Assembly (NCBI GenBank): GCA_014218235.1
Contig: CM024753.1
Coordinates: 5,952,001-6,016,000 of the forward strand
Origin: Colocasia esculenta
Taxonomy: Eukaryota > Streptophyta > Magnoliopsida > Alismatales > Araceae
Length of the DNA stretch: 64,000 nucleotides
Reading direction: 5' to 3'
Positions 35,880 to 47,988 of the stretch are shown here, one piece after another. A program made the translations under genes and the position numbers. Numbering within the stretch: position 1 is the stretch's first letter; the number at the start of each line of letters is the position of its first letter. A model generated the notes under the pieces. It did not search any database, was not told where the DNA came from, and saw only the letters and a program-made list of their open reading frames with translations.

Positions 35880-38800
35880 AACCACCGGTTTAGCTTAAGA
35901 TTAATTTTTTTTTTAATTTGATGTATTTAAGTAATCCGAGAGTTATAAGAGGTTAAGTTAATCCTTTAAGAAAAGTGGAGTATCTTAATTCATTTTTACC
36001 TCCTCTTATCTCACTTTTAGTCTAATCTATTGAATTAACATAATTTTGCTGTTAAAATTTATTTTTGACTTAACTTAATTATATTTCTTTTAACCTGAGT
36101 TTTATCTCCTGTCAAATTGAGCCGACGCGTGGCTTTTTGAGGATCCTCCTTCCTTCTAATTATTCAAATTAATAACCAGAAATTTAAAGATTTATTTTGA
36201 TAAAAGGTGAAAGTTGAGACTTCCAGGTAAATATAATTTTTTCGGCTCGAGAAATATTCGATATCCAATCGAATTAGGTATTAAAGTCAAAGTTAAATTG
36301 TTCGGATGCCGATGTCATTAATCGTACATTGGATCCACACTTTTATCAAGTTGAGGCAGCCATGTAAATATAGTTCTTTTTACTCGAGAAATATTTTATA
36401 CTCGGTCGATCGGATAATAACGCCGGGTTGGATTGTTTGGGCTCCGAACCCATTAATCGAACGTCGGACCCACAGTGTGATTAGTCGGATACCAGATCCA
36501 CGGTGTGGATCTAACAGTCAACTAATAAAAGTAATATCTGATCAATTTATAAATACCTTCTATTCGACCGTTGAAGTAAAAAAATATTTCTCGGCTCATC
36601 AGTGTGAGTAACGTGCAAATTCCAAGTAGTAGAGAACGCAGTGAGAGGCACGAACAACGTACGCGATCCGGATGTCATTTTCTCATTGGTGGAACATAAA
36701 AATTCTCCTTCTACGGAAGCAAGCCTTGGGTATGTTTCGAACCGCAAGGGAAGACATATTTGGGAATGGAACGGACATGGGGCCGTCAGATGAAGACAAA
36801 GGCAGGCCAACCGTCTTTGCCTTCTCATTCGTTGCCGTATTGAAACGCACCAGAGTTTAAGGCTGAAGAAAGGAGTGCGTGCCAGCTCAGCTAACGTTGT
36901 TGACGTGTCATTCAGCGGTAAACGATGATTAAATGATTGACACGTCATCGGTACTCTCCATGCCCTGGCAGCACGACGTGCCTCCTCCCACCGCTTCTCC
37001 TTCCTCCACGCATTCTTTTTCAAGACTAACCAAAGAAGAGAAATACTTGTTATTCGGGCGCCCGAGTAACTCAATTGAACTGGTTCGGCCGCGCGGCCGA
37101 TCTGATGTAAAAAATATGCTGCACACATATAATATATATGTGGGTATAATATAATTATTAAAATAATTTGAAAAAAATAAATAAATGAAGATAATCTATT
37201 TAAATAAAAAACATATCTACTTTGACCACCTCCAAATGGATGGCTAGAGAGTGATATATATAAACTGGATAAATGAATTCAACCGTGATGTTCTACTATA
37301 GCAAATAATTGAGTAGATTAATTAGGCACCAATAACCTATCATTCTTAATTAATAAAAGACTATTCACTAACAACATGTTGTACATTAAAACTATGTAAT
37401 TATTGCGTGTGTGTGTGAGAGAGAGTGAGGGGGGGTGTTATAATCTCTAAGCAAGGGTGGACTTGCACTCAGATAGAAATTCAAAACCAAAAAAGTTCGA
37501 ATTTTTTTGCACTTGTAAGTGATTCAGAAATTCAAATTAAATATTCAGCATATTTAGAAAGAGCATACAATCATAGGCATTGTAAATTCATATGCACAAT
37601 ACATGTTTCTTACCTACAGAGTGTAAAAATAAGTGTAATAGAGAAACTGAGGAATTGATCATCACGAGGTGAAGGAGTTGGGGCATGGAAGGGTAGGTAT
37701 TTTGATCAACTTTCACATCTTGAATCCAATATGTTTCAGACCCAAGTTTAGCGCCACCACTAGAGTGAGACATATATGTATATATCCATCTTCCCCGATA
37801 CATATTGATATTGAGATCTGCACTTATAGTCGCGTAGAGTTTCTTGAAAAGAAAATTGAATTACTTTTAAATAATATGATAATATTTGGAACATTATAAT
37901 ATTGACATAATACTTTATTTCTGAAAATTAATTTAAGAGAGTCTTGCACATTTTTAAGAAAGACTCTCTCCGTGGCTTAGGAGTACCAAGACATGAATAT
38001 TTGATCCGGTGAACCTCACATCTATTGATTTCTCACTTCCTAATTAAATTATGTGTTTATTAAGTATGAATATTTGAAAATGCTCTCATGCGAATAACCA
38101 CAAATTATTACTTTTATATGGTAACTAGGTCTACATGCATATATATACAAGTGCAGGGCATGATGTTTGGTTAAATATTGTGCACTAACGGAAGCACTTT
38201 GTAATAAGGTTCATTTTATATACTTGATGACATGTTACAGTGGTTAAAAGGAATATCTTTACATAATGGGGTTAAATATACTTCATCTTGTATTACTATC
38301 AAGATAAAATATAAGAAGATCATGAGAAAATGGGATGCACACTTCTCCCTTTTTTTATTGTTATCAAATTGAGAAATTAATTCATGCTGTCAAAGAATTA
38401 ATCAGTATTTCTTCACCGAAAATCTAAGTTGCTGTCCAATCCCCATCTGCGCCATCTAAAATTAGAGAATCAGTGTTAAGAGGGTGAGTTTATAAACGGG
38501 GGAGAAAAGTATGGACATGTATAATAAATTTAAAAGTTTTGTTAATTTATATAAATAAATTTATGTTATATATGAAAAAAATATAAGCTCATTGTACTTT
38601 ATTATTGGATATATTTATTGTATATTATTCATCTATATCCATTATATATAGATTGAATCACGTTCTCACTTTATAAGATTAATAAAATACATGAAAAAGA
38701 GATGAAGATCAAAAATATTGTTCCATCGTTCACCGCTCATTCCACACTGAAATCGAATGCAAACAAGTGAATTTGAATGGATAAGTATCATCATCCTTCA

Positions 38801-39364
38801 TCGAATGACATATACAAAAAAGAAAGCTAACCTCAAAAGCATGCATCACCCAAAAGTTCTCGACACATGAGGCACATATTGCATTATATCAAAGTCTCAA
38901 ATCGGTGAGTAAGAAGAGTGTATATATACATACATATACATATCCCACCGTCTTCATTGTCTCCCTACTTAAACCGTCCCTCTCCAGCACCTTCTAGAAG
39001 GCCCCATTCTTGACGATGACCACTGCAATCCAGCATCGACTCTAACTTGAGAACCCACATATACACAACACTAGACATGCCAGAAGTACTTAGAGAAATA
39101 ACTTGCACCAAAATGACTAAGATCGATTTGCTACAAAAGAAAAGTAAGATATCATTTGCATGCAATGAACTGATGATGGATCTGACACACGCTATTTACT
39201 GCATGCGGAGAAGAGATAGAAAGAATCCACAGATATATTTCTAGATTGCAAGGTTCATTGATAGAGAAGATCGACTTATGTGGAGCGTGTAATGGAGCAT
39301 GGGTGGGTGGAGTTCATGGGTGGAGTGAGGTGGCAAAGGAGTTGTGAGTTGTTCGATTGAGCAT
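35880..39364. other. AT-rich intergenic DNA, no recognisable gene
   Basis: Two diverged copies of a block with CTCGAGAAATATT and CATTAATCG lie at about 36240-36345 and 36380-36470, perhaps LTR fragments. An open frame of 193 codons on the minus strand at 36547-37128 has no recognisable domain. A mixed GT/GA tract is at 37404-37437. From 37140 to 38960 I see only AT-rich sequence. Confidence 0.4.
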
Positions 39365-39385
39365 CTATACTATTCTAATAAAATT

Positions 39386-39552
39386 CAGTCTTAACAATAC
39401 ACGTGGCAGCCTCAAGTTCTTCCAAAATCCCGCCAAAACTGGCATATGAAACTCTCTCTTCCTCCTTATTACTCAGTCTTAATAGTACACGGTCTCTTTC
39501 TCTTTCTTCCAAAATCCCGCACAAAACTGACATATGAAGCTCTCTCTCCCCG
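39386..39552. repeat. Tandem duplication of about 88 bp
   Basis: Two copies run from CAGTCTTAA(C/T)A through TTCCAAAATCCCG and AAAACTG(G/A)CATATGAA to CTCTCT, starting at about 39386 and 39475. Confidence 0.8.
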
Positions 39553-39679
39553 GAAGCTCAGTCTTAACTGGTACCCTTTCAGTTCCTGGTGAAAAGGTAC
39601 CTAGCTTTTCGCCTTCCCATGTCTGCACCGCAGCTTCGCCTTTCCCGGTGAACATAGTGTACTGTACGTCTTCCCATGT

Positions 39680-39905
39680 CTTCACCGCAACTTCGCCCTC
39701 GCCTTCTCCCACGCAGCCTCGCCCTTTCCCTCGCCCTCGCAGCCTCGCAACCTCGCCCTGGCCCTCGCCCCGGCCCTCTGCATCACAGCTTTGCAGCCTC
39801 GCAGCCTCGCGTCGTCGCCCTCGCGCCGTCGACCTCGCGCCGTCGCCCTCGCGCCGTTGCCCTCGCACTGTCACCCTCGCATTGTCGCCCTCACGTCGTC
39901 GCTGA
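39680..39905. repeat. GC-rich minisatellite (CGCCCTCGC and relatives)
   Basis: Short units such as CGTCGCCCTCGCGC and GCAGCCTCGC are repeated imperfectly. They create long open frames rich in Arg, Ser, Pro and Ala on both strands, which I do not call genes. Confidence 0.8.
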
Positions 39906-40474
39906 TGCAAACTCCATGCAGAGTCGTCGCCGACGCAGACTCCGTGCAGAGCCGTCGCAGACTGCCCTTCAGTTCCCCGTGACCAAGGTAATGAAAGGTT
40001 TTCCCGCTCATTCAATAGATTTCCCCCTCATTCCAAGTTTACAGCCTGCGATGTCAAAGACTCTGCTTACCAACCTTTTTTTTTATTTTGAGCATGTGAT
40101 GTCAAAGACCCTGCTTTACTTTTTCACTAATCATTTTCGTTGTGTTGAAATTTCTGTTGAGAGCTTAGACGATGTTCTGCCCATTTCTAAGATTTAAGGG
40201 CCAATGGGTGCCTAGAGTAGATCATATATTTTTTGGTTCAGATCTTTTGGATTTTATATAGTTCAGTTCTTATAGATCTTTGGTCAGATCTTTGAATATT
40301 ATGAAATGTTAGCTATTCAATTTCAGTTTTCACAATTTTTATTTGTTTTATTAACTACATATTTGTGGCTGAAAGTTGACACCATTCTGTCCATGAATTT
40401 ATTGAAATGTGTGTCTCTCAAAAATATATGAACCTGTATCATATCCAGAATGGATATGATGCTTATGCCCATTT

Positions 40475-40762
40475 CAAGGTTGTAACTATTTAGTTGAGCT
40501 TCTGAACTAACCATTCATTAACCATATAGGGAAAACATTTTATACTAAAAGTTATCAATGTGAAGTAATATAAATTTCTGATGTGCATGTTAATTTGTTT
40601 TTGCTTATGTTCTTGAAAATATTAGTTTTATGCTTTACGTTTTTAATTTGCATATGAATATGTAGAAAAAAAATAGCATTAACTTAGGTCATTAATCTCA
40701 AGGTTGTACCTATTTAGTTTGAGCTTCTGAACTAACCATGCTATTCATTAACCATATGTGCA
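40475..40762. repeat. Dispersed direct repeat, two copies of about 55 bp
   Basis: AAGGTTGTAACTATTTAGTT...GAGCTTCTGAACTAACCAT and ATTCATTAACCATAT occur at about 40475-40530 and again at about 40699-40762. Confidence 0.75.
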
Positions 40763-41023
40763 GAGAAAGGAACCTACTACTCAACTTCTGTCCACTTTCT
40801 CACTGCCTCAATAGATATTTTTTGTTCTATGCCATATAAAAAAATTTATTACCTATTTTCTAATCCCTGATTCTTTAGTATAATGGGCAGATTCTGTACT
40901 ATTTTCTTCTTGGTCATTTCAATTTCTTTATTCTGAAATTTGAATTTGTTGTGTTAAGAGCTATATATATAAGATTTGTATAGTTTGATTTTCTTTTCTA
41001 TAGTTTGTATAGAACCCATACAA

Positions 41024-41286
41024 GAGGACCCAGGTTGGGTCGATCGTTTAGAACTCTTGCTTAAAAGTAAGAGGTCCCGAGTTCGATTTCTGGGGGGGGG
41101 GGAGTTTACCTGATTTACATGCAATCCTCGAGGTGTGTAGATCCGAGATTTTTCTGGTCAAGTGAGGTAAAGGCAATACAGGTACACGGAAAGTAGGAGC
41201 TACCAAGTCATGATCTTGGAGTTCACGAACACCAATCTCTGAGCCAACAAATCACACGGGGCGGAATTTCCTCGTTACAAAAAAAA
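41024..41286 (+). mobile_element. SINE, intact copy (family copy A), 263 bp
   Basis: A perfect 15-bp duplication ATAGAACCCATACAA flanks it (41009-41023 and 41287-41301). The head is tRNA-like: GGTTGGGTCGATCGTTTAGA, then GAGGTCCCGAGTTCGATTTC, which resembles a polymerase III B box. The tail ends CGTTACAAAAAAAAA. Two further copies lie on the minus strand at 49594-49854 and 11777-12034. A run of 12 G at 41091-41102 interrupts the head. SINEs are moved by LINE proteins; none is present here. Confidence 0.92.
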
Positions 41287-41699
41287 ATAGAACCCATACA
41301 AATCCATGGGTTTTAATGTGCATTCTAATTTAATTATTTTATGAAATCAATAGGCATTATCAAAGTAAAGGGGGCACTTAATGGTGGAGAGAAAGAACTA
41401 AAGAAGGAAGAGGAAGAGAGGAAGAAGTAAAGGGGGCATTAATGGTGGAAGAGGAAAAGACGGTAAACAGGGAGACATGGTTATTAATTTAGAGCAAAAG
41501 ATGAAAACCACCATAATACATTAGATTTAAATTGTTCTAACCGGATGAAGAGGAAAAGTCTCTGCATTGATGAAAGGGTGAACTAGACAAAAGCTAAAAG
41601 GTGAACCAGGGGAAAAAAGAGAAGTGTCACTCCTATAATATAGGTTATAGACTTATGAGAGGAGAACAATTTATTTTCTATCTATGTTTACATATCATT

Positions 41700-42380
41700 A
41701 CATCTCTGAAAATTATAGCTGTCTTTTATGCAAATCGTTGATGAAATTTTTTTTTACCTAATTACAATGTAAGTTCGATGCACTGCTCATGTAAGTCACA
41801 AACCCAACTCTCATCTCTACAACATTAATCTATTGTTGGTCGGACACCAATCTCTTATCTATCACACGTTTGGTGGGACCCCAACACCCATCATTAGTTA
41901 AAAGTCTTGTTAGATCTTTTTTTCTTTCTATTTCTCAACTAATACGATTATTTGATAAATAATTTATTTAAGTTTTATTGTTAGTCTGATCTGATAATAA
42001 ATATTTTTCATAAATAATTTTATTTTTAAAATTAGTTGGATAAAAATTTAAAATATATATCATTATGGTTAGAAAAATTTGCTAACCTCATCTCAATATA
42101 TAGACAAAATAATATTTCTAACTTATAAAGAATAAAAAGTAATTAAGGGACATGTTCCTTGAGAATCAATTGATGATAAATATAGATATACATTCTCTAA
42201 ATAATGCATGTGTAAGGAAAGACATATTAATTATATCTCATAAAGCTTAAAATAGTCAACTAATTGATTTCATCCAGCGAATGATCAATATCACAAAATA
42301 AAATGGTAGTTCAACAATAAAAATAAATTATCTCTCCTCCTATTTTAATAATTATTGTGGTCTATACAACGAAAAGTAGC
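41700..42380. other. AT-rich intergenic DNA
   Basis: No recognisable gene or repeat boundary. Confidence 0.4.
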
Positions 42381-42388
42381 CTAATAAC

Positions 42389-42637
42389 CATGGATGGATC
42401 TAACATGTAAGGAGTGGGGTCATGTGACCCCACTCAATCTTTTTTTGTTTGAAATGATTATATAAATTAAAAAGTTGAAAAATTTTTATATAAGAGGTGA
42501 CCCCACTGAATTGTCTCAGTGGAGTCACTCTTTATGTATAATATATTTATTTAGATTATATAAATATATTATAATATAAATATTAAAAAATAATTTAAAT
42601 GACCCCACTTAATAAAATTTGTGTATCCGTCCCTGCA
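42389..42637. mobile_element. hAT-type MITE related to 31125-31281
   Basis: The left end is CATGGATGGATC and the right end, reversed, contains CAGGGACGGATAC. The inside repeats GACCCCACT / AGTGGGGTCA. Flanks share TAATAAC within two bases of the ends, so the exact boundary is uncertain. Confidence 0.6.
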
Positions 42638-42988
42638 GTAATAACTAGTGTCTACATTAGTCCATCATCATTCATAATGATAAAAGCACCACAAGAATAA
42701 AATGCTCAATGTCCAAAGTCCAGTTACAGTCCAAATTAATTACAACTTCAAAACTAATTAATTGGCACTTGATTAAACAACTTGGGAAAAATTAGTCTTG
42801 ATAATAAGATTTTAAAAAAACTCCACGGGTTTGGAAGGCACTCTATGGTCTCCAAAGAGTTCTTAAAAAAAGTTTGGGATACAGGCTATCCACTGATCAC
42901 ACACACGATTATGCTATTTTTAAACATGATATTTCACCCTCCAATTTCTTTGGGAAAATATTTATGCAGACTTGTATGCGTAGTCTTT

Positions 42989-43381
42989 CGCCACTTTGGT
43001 AATGGGTTGGAGTTAAGATAACTCCAACTCATGTACAAAGTTAATCGACCTTTTACTTGGTAATAATAGAGTGAACTTTTAGACTATAGTGAGTTAATTC
43101 ATCTTTTCTCAAATGTACTTTGGTAGTTAAAAGTGAGTTAACTAATTGGGAAAGAAAAAGTAGCATTTAATGCTTGTGATGTGAGAGAAAAAAGGTGGTT
43201 AACTCACTTGAGTAACTCTAGTCCACCTTTAGAGGTGGGTTAGAAAATGGTGGGTTAACTCACTTTTAATCCACCTTTAGCCAACCCACTAGAGTTAACT
43301 TTAAAATACTACCAAAATATTTTTGAGTTAACTCAGAGTTAACTAGAGTTAACTCTGAGTTAACTCACATCCAAAGTGGCG
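42989..43381. mobile_element. MITE with nested palindromes, 393 bp
   Basis: The ends CGCCACTTTGG and CCAAAGTGGCG are perfect inverted repeats. The interior is rich in GAGTTAACTC words. At 43325-43366 a 42-bp palindrome is perfect except for its two central bases. No coding capacity. Confidence 0.75.
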
Positions 43382-43590
43382 CTTAAAGAGACACCATTGG
43401 AATCATGCTATGTGTATTCGGCCATATACCATACCCTAACATATAAGAGGGTATAAATAAACACAAAACAGGCATCTAAAATTTACAGGAGCATATCAAT
43501 AAATCGGTTAAAACTTAGCGCGAAATCATGGGGACGCCATCTTCTTCCTCCCTCTTAACAGGTTCGTTGTAACCCTAATATAGTGGCAGC

Positions 43591-44540
43591 TGTGGAGGCC
43601 TTTCTTTGATTGGGCCGGAGCCTGGTGGGCCTACACTCGAAGAAGGGAGGAAGGATGCTGGAGGCGAACGAAAACCTGCAAAGCCAGAAAATGGATCAGG
43701 GGGGCGGTTGAAGAACCGGAAAAACTCTCCGATGCCTAAGTTAGTATGAGACTTGAGAGTTTGAAGGAAATGGGGTCTTGTGTGTGAGTCGCGCGAGGGC
43801 GAATGTGAGTCTCTGAGACTACGTACCTCTGCATGGAGGTTACCTGAGCCTGTTTATAGGCGAGGGTCTTGAGAGAGGGAGACAAAACGTCCCGAGATCG
43901 TGCCTGAAAGTCGGCCGGTTGGTGCGTAGTCCGGGAGTTATCCATTGAGGCGCCCGTAGGGCCGTCCGGCAGTTAATACTCTCCAGGACGTGGGGCACGT
44001 GGCCTGCAGCGGTTACAACCGTTGTGGGGAGGCGAACAGCCTGTTCGGACGTACTTAGCCAGGGTTACCGAGCAGGTAGCCTGCACAAAGGCCGACCCCA
44101 CTGTTCGGTAACGACAGTGGCTGCTCGATACGCGCTGCCCGGGCGATGGTAAAGCCAGCGGGTCTATGGCATGATTCCTACAGGACCTGTTCGGTAGACA
44201 GTGTCTGAACCGAACATGATGAGGGGTGTCCGGAGACTACCCTTGGAGACCTGGGGGGTGCTCGAAGCGGAGGCCGTTCGGTGCCCGGTGCTCGGGTGCT
44301 TCGGTGATTGCGGGTTCGAGCAGGAGCCGCCTGGTCTGCTCGGTAAGGATATAGCCTGTTCGAGTAGCATTGCGCAGTGTTCGGAAACTGCCGCTGGGAC
44401 CCTTGGGGGTTTAGTAGCTGAAGTGTGTTTGGAAGCCGGTTGGCTGGAGCCGAGGACACGTGGCTCGAGGGCCATAGCCATTTTGCCTTGCTAGGCCTTG
44501 ATGGGCCTATGGGCCTAGGAGGCTAGAAATAGCCTCTACA
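43591..44540 (-). repeat. Left LTR (3' LTR in element orientation), 950 bp
   Basis: It matches 47015-47971 closely, with point differences and a few one-base indels, which suggests a fairly young insertion. Confidence 0.92.
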
Positions 44541-44592
44541 CTTGCCCCCCACTCTCTCAAGTGTGCTTGGACGTGATCGTGAGCACTTGAGA

Positions 44593-45108
44593 GAGGAAAT
44601 GTATGACCGGGTCGTCGGATGAGGGACTTCATGTCTGTGGAGGAGGAACCTTCCGATCGCGATGAGATGATGTCCTCAGAGGAGCGCTTGTACGAGGAGG
44701 TCGGAGATCCAGAGGTCGCTTTGGCGAGCGTGGCTGCCGAATTGGTGGCAGAAGAGGTTGCGTCCTCTGCCGAGCCGGCCGCCGGGGCGGCTGAAGGGGA
44801 CGCGGAGTCCGAAGTGGACTGCATGACTGGGAGTATTTCTGCAGTTCGTGGAGTTGTGCTCGGATGAAGAAGTAACCGACGAGGTGAGAAGAGCAGAGCC
44901 GACACTGCGAGACCGAGCTTGTGTTGCTTTGAAGGCTTCCAAGCTGAAGGTTGCCGTAGCCGAAGCCAAGAAGAAGGCTGTCGACGTGGTGCTTCATGAG
45001 GCAGAGGCTCGGAGCATGGCGGCGTACAAGTTCGGTCCTGAATTCCAGACAGATCCGGGGCTCTTTTCTAGTTGCATTCTGTTCGAATCGGGATTCGCCG
45101 GTGTTTAG
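44593..45108 (+). pseudogene. Antisense open-frame remnant of the gypsy element
   Basis: On the strand opposite gag there are acidic and Ala/Lys-rich frames: EEPSDRDEMMSSEERLYEEV (from 44646) and, in another frame, RDRACVALKASKLKVAVAEA followed by AYKFGPEF (to about 45045). Extra antisense genes near the 3' end are known in some plant gypsy and TR-GAG elements. The frame is broken and I do not know a function. Confidence 0.35.
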
Positions 45109-45650
45109 AGGCTCGTGGGTACCGCACAAGTTTTGCGAGCTGAGGAGCTCAGCGACCTGGGGTTGTACCGAACACCTCCGCCTTAGGACGGGTACCGCGC
45201 TGGTCTTCCGAGCTGAAGAGCTCTTGACCAGGGGTGAAACCGTTCGATCGTGATGAGGCATCGTCCTCTGAGGAGTTCCTGTAAGCGAGGTCGGAGGCCG
45301 GGAGGCCTTTGTCACCGCTCGGCAGGGGCGTCGCCGGAGGACACGGGACCCTCTCCTGGACGGGGTCTGCTCTGCAAGCTTTTGGACTGGGTGCGTGCCT
45401 CACGATGTCGAGGACGTCGGACCTTCCGACTGAGATCTTTAACTTGTGTCGTCCTTTTTCTATTCTTTCTTAGTCGCATTCTGTTCGAATCGGAATTCGT
45501 CGGTGTCTAGAGGCTCGTGGGTATCGCGCAGATTTTGCGAGCTGAATAGCTCGGCGACCCGGGGTTGTACCGAACACCTCCGTCTTAGGACGGGTACCAC
45601 GCTGGTCTTCCGAGCTGAAGAGCTCTTTACCAGGGGTGCTACCGTTCGTC
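45074..45650. repeat. Direct repeat inside the gypsy element, two copies of about 175 bp
   Basis: The block from GCATTCTGTTCGAATCGG to ACCGTTCG occurs at 45074-45246 and 45476-45648, 402 bp apart, with a few differences. Confidence 0.9.
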
Positions 45651-45731
45651 ATTTACATAAACCGATAGAATGGAAAAGAGAGAAGTAGGACGCCGAACAA
45701 AGAGGCTTTTATAAATAATAAGCCTTTAGAT

Positions 45732-46630
45732 TTACATGCCAGGTTCTCGGTATGGTTTTGCCGCCGAGGGTAGACAGCTTGTAGAAACCTCTTCCGAGAA
45801 CTCGAATGACCTTGAAAGGTCCTTCCCATTTCGGGGCGAGTTCGCCTGGTCGGCTCGGCCGGCAGCTAAGCTCTCCTCGCACGCAGCGTGGCGCTGGGCA
45901 GTGGAGAGGAGCTCAGCGAGGGTCGACGGTTGCTGCACCTCGAGCGTCCTTTGAAGGAAGCCGTCGCGAGTGCCTCGGACGAGGGCACTAGTGGCTAAAG
46001 GGATGTCGAGACGCGGGATGCGAAGCGCTTCTATCCGGAACCGCTTGATGTAGTCCCAGAGTGCTTCGTCCTTCTTCTGCCGAACAGACAGAAGAGATGC
46101 TGCGGTGCGCGGCTGAGACCTTCCGACCAGGAAGTGGTCCCAGAAGGACTTCTTCAACTGGTGAAGGAAGAGATGGAGCCTGCGGAGAGGGCTCCGAACC
46201 ATGCCCCCGCAGCCTCCTTCAACGTGGTCGGGAAAGACCGGCATTTGGCCGCGTCTGATGCTCCGTGGAATACCATGTGCGACTCGAACCCATGGACGTG
46301 GTCAGCTGGGTCAGTGGTGCCGTCGTAGGGCGTGATGGAAGGTAGAGGCAGTTTTGGGGAGACACGGGCCTCCAGGATCTCCACGGTAAACGGGGAGCGG
46401 AAGTCCAGGTCGTCGTCCCCCAAGAGTCTGCCTTCTGCCTTCTGGATCATTGCGCCCATGCGGCGCTCAAGGTCAGTGACGTGGTGAGGCGTCTGTCCAA
46501 TTCCTGGTTGGCAGGCGTTGAGCCCTCGCACCTGGACGCGTGGGCGTTGGAATCGACGTCGAAACGTGTGGGGGCCGAAACCGCCGTGGCACGGCGGGGT
46601 GAGTTGGCATGCCTCGCTGGTGTTCGGCAT
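45732..46630 (-). pseudogene. Gag fragment of the gypsy element, frameshifted
   Basis: Two overlapping minus-strand frames together read like a plant retrotransposon gag. The first (46630-46154) has SITPYDGTTDPADHVHGFES and AAGAWFGALSAGSISSF. The second (from 46244) has HQLKKSFWDHFLVGR, SLLSVRQKKDEALWDYIKRF and LDIPLATSALVRG. The change of frame is at about 46160, where the first frame ends in TGA. No zinc knuckle was seen. The gag is not functional as written. Confidence 0.8.
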
Positions 46631-47014
46631 GCGAACGGGGGCGATTCTACATACTACTTTTGTGGCGCTGGAGGGGCACGAGCCCGTCGGTGAGACGATT
46701 CCGCTAGTTGCTCCGGTGGCGGGGAACCATCAGGGCCGGTTGTCTGGCCAATTGGGCCTGGAGGCCCTGACAGATTCCTGTCAGATGTTGCATCTGCCGC
46801 CAGAGCTCTGCTATCTCCAGGGCGGTTGCAGGTACTACAACAGCAGGATTGTCGCCGGGTGCACCAGTGGGGGCGACGGCGGCGTCGACAGGGGGGACTC
46901 TGACGCGCGAGTTCGCGGGTGGCTATCGAGACCTCGTTGCCCTACTGCTGTAGTTCTGGTGAGAGGAACGTCCGCGAGCCATGGCTGCTGTCGTTCCCAC
47001 AGACGGCACCAAGA

Positions 47015-47971
47015 TGTGGAGGCCTTTCTTTGATTGGGCTGGAGCCTGGTGGGCCTACACTCGAAGAAGGGAGGAAGGACGCTGGAGGCGGATGAAAACC
47101 TGCAAAGCCATAAAATGGATCAGGGGGGCCCGGTTGAAGAACCGGGAAAACCCTCCGATGCCTAAGTCAGTATGAGACTTGAGAGGTTTGAAGGAAAGGG
47201 GGTTCTTGTGTGTGAGTCGCGCGAGGGCGAATGTGAGTCTCTGAGACTATGTACCTCTGCATGGAGGTTACCTGAGCCTGTTTATAGGCGAGGGTCTTGA
47301 CAGAGGGAGACGAAACGTCCCGGGATCGTGCCTGAAAGGTCGCGCCGGTTGGCGCGTAGTCCGGGGAGTTATTCGTTGAGGCGCCCGTAGGGCCGTCCGA
47401 CAGTTAATACGCTCCAGGACGTGGGGCACGTGGCCTGCAGCGGTTACAATCGTTGTGGGGAGGCGAATAGCCTGTTCGGACGTACTTAGCCAGGGTTACC
47501 GAGCAGGTAGCTTGTACAAAGGCCGACCCTGCTGTTCGGTAACGGCATTGGCTGCTCGGTACGCGTTGCCCGAGCGATGGTAAAGCTAGCGGGTCTATGG
47601 CATGATTCCTGCAGGACCTGTTCGGTAGACAGTGTCTGAACCGAACATGATGAGGGGTGTCCGGAGACTACCCTTGGAGACCTGGGGGGTGCTCGACGCG
47701 GAGGCCGTTCGGTGCCCGGTGCTCGGGTGCTTAGGTGATTGCGGGTTCGAGCAGGAGCCGCCTGGTCTGCTCGGTAAGGATATAGCCTGTTCGAGCAGCC
47801 TTGCGCAGTGTTCAGAAACTGCCGCTGGGACCCTTGGGGGTTTAGTAGCTGAATCGTGTTCGGCAGCCAGTTGGCTGGAGTCGAGGACACATGGCTCGAG
47901 GGCCATAACCGTTTTGCCTTGCTGGGCCTTGATGGACCTATGGGCCTAGAAGGCTAGAAATAGCCTCTACA
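47015..47971 (-). repeat. Right LTR (5' LTR in element orientation), 957 bp
   Basis: Partner of 43591-44540. The primer-binding site lies just outside it at about 46992-47011 (reverse strand). Confidence 0.92.
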
Positions 47972-47988
47972 GCAGCAATGGCTTGAAC

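Larger units (their letters stand above)
39365..41645. mobile_element. Possible Helitron or other low-copy repeat (weak)
   Basis: The sequence TCTATACTATTCTAATAAAA at 39365 resembles the 5' ends of many plant Helitrons, and ACTCCTATAATATAGG near 41627 could be a right boundary. I do not see the CTRR end with a preceding hairpin, so this is only a suggestion. The stretch carries the GC-rich minisatellite, two direct repeats and a SINE. Confidence 0.2.
43591..47971 (-). mobile_element. Complete non-autonomous Ty3/gypsy-type LTR element, gag only
   Basis: LTRs lie at 43591-44540 and 47015-47971, both TGTGGAGGCC...CCTCTACA. A perfect 5-bp duplication GCAGC flanks the element (43586-43590 and 47972-47976). 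Read on the minus strand, the primer-binding site TGGTGCCGTCTGTGGGAACG follows the right LTR after TCT. A purine tract ending GAGTGGGGGGCAAG precedes the left LTR, so transcription runs right to left. The 2.47-kb interior has a broken gag and no protease, RT or integrase. An open frame on the opposite strand lies near the 3' end. It inserted next to an older hAT-type MITE (47989). Confidence 0.92.

Noticed and set aside
36547..37128. Minus-strand open frame of 193 codons
   Set aside because: No domain, unusual composition, no sensible promoter or neighbours, and a competing frame on the other strand.
39479..40197. Arg/Ala/Pro-rich open frames on both strands
   Set aside because: They are produced by the CGCCCTCGC-type minisatellite.
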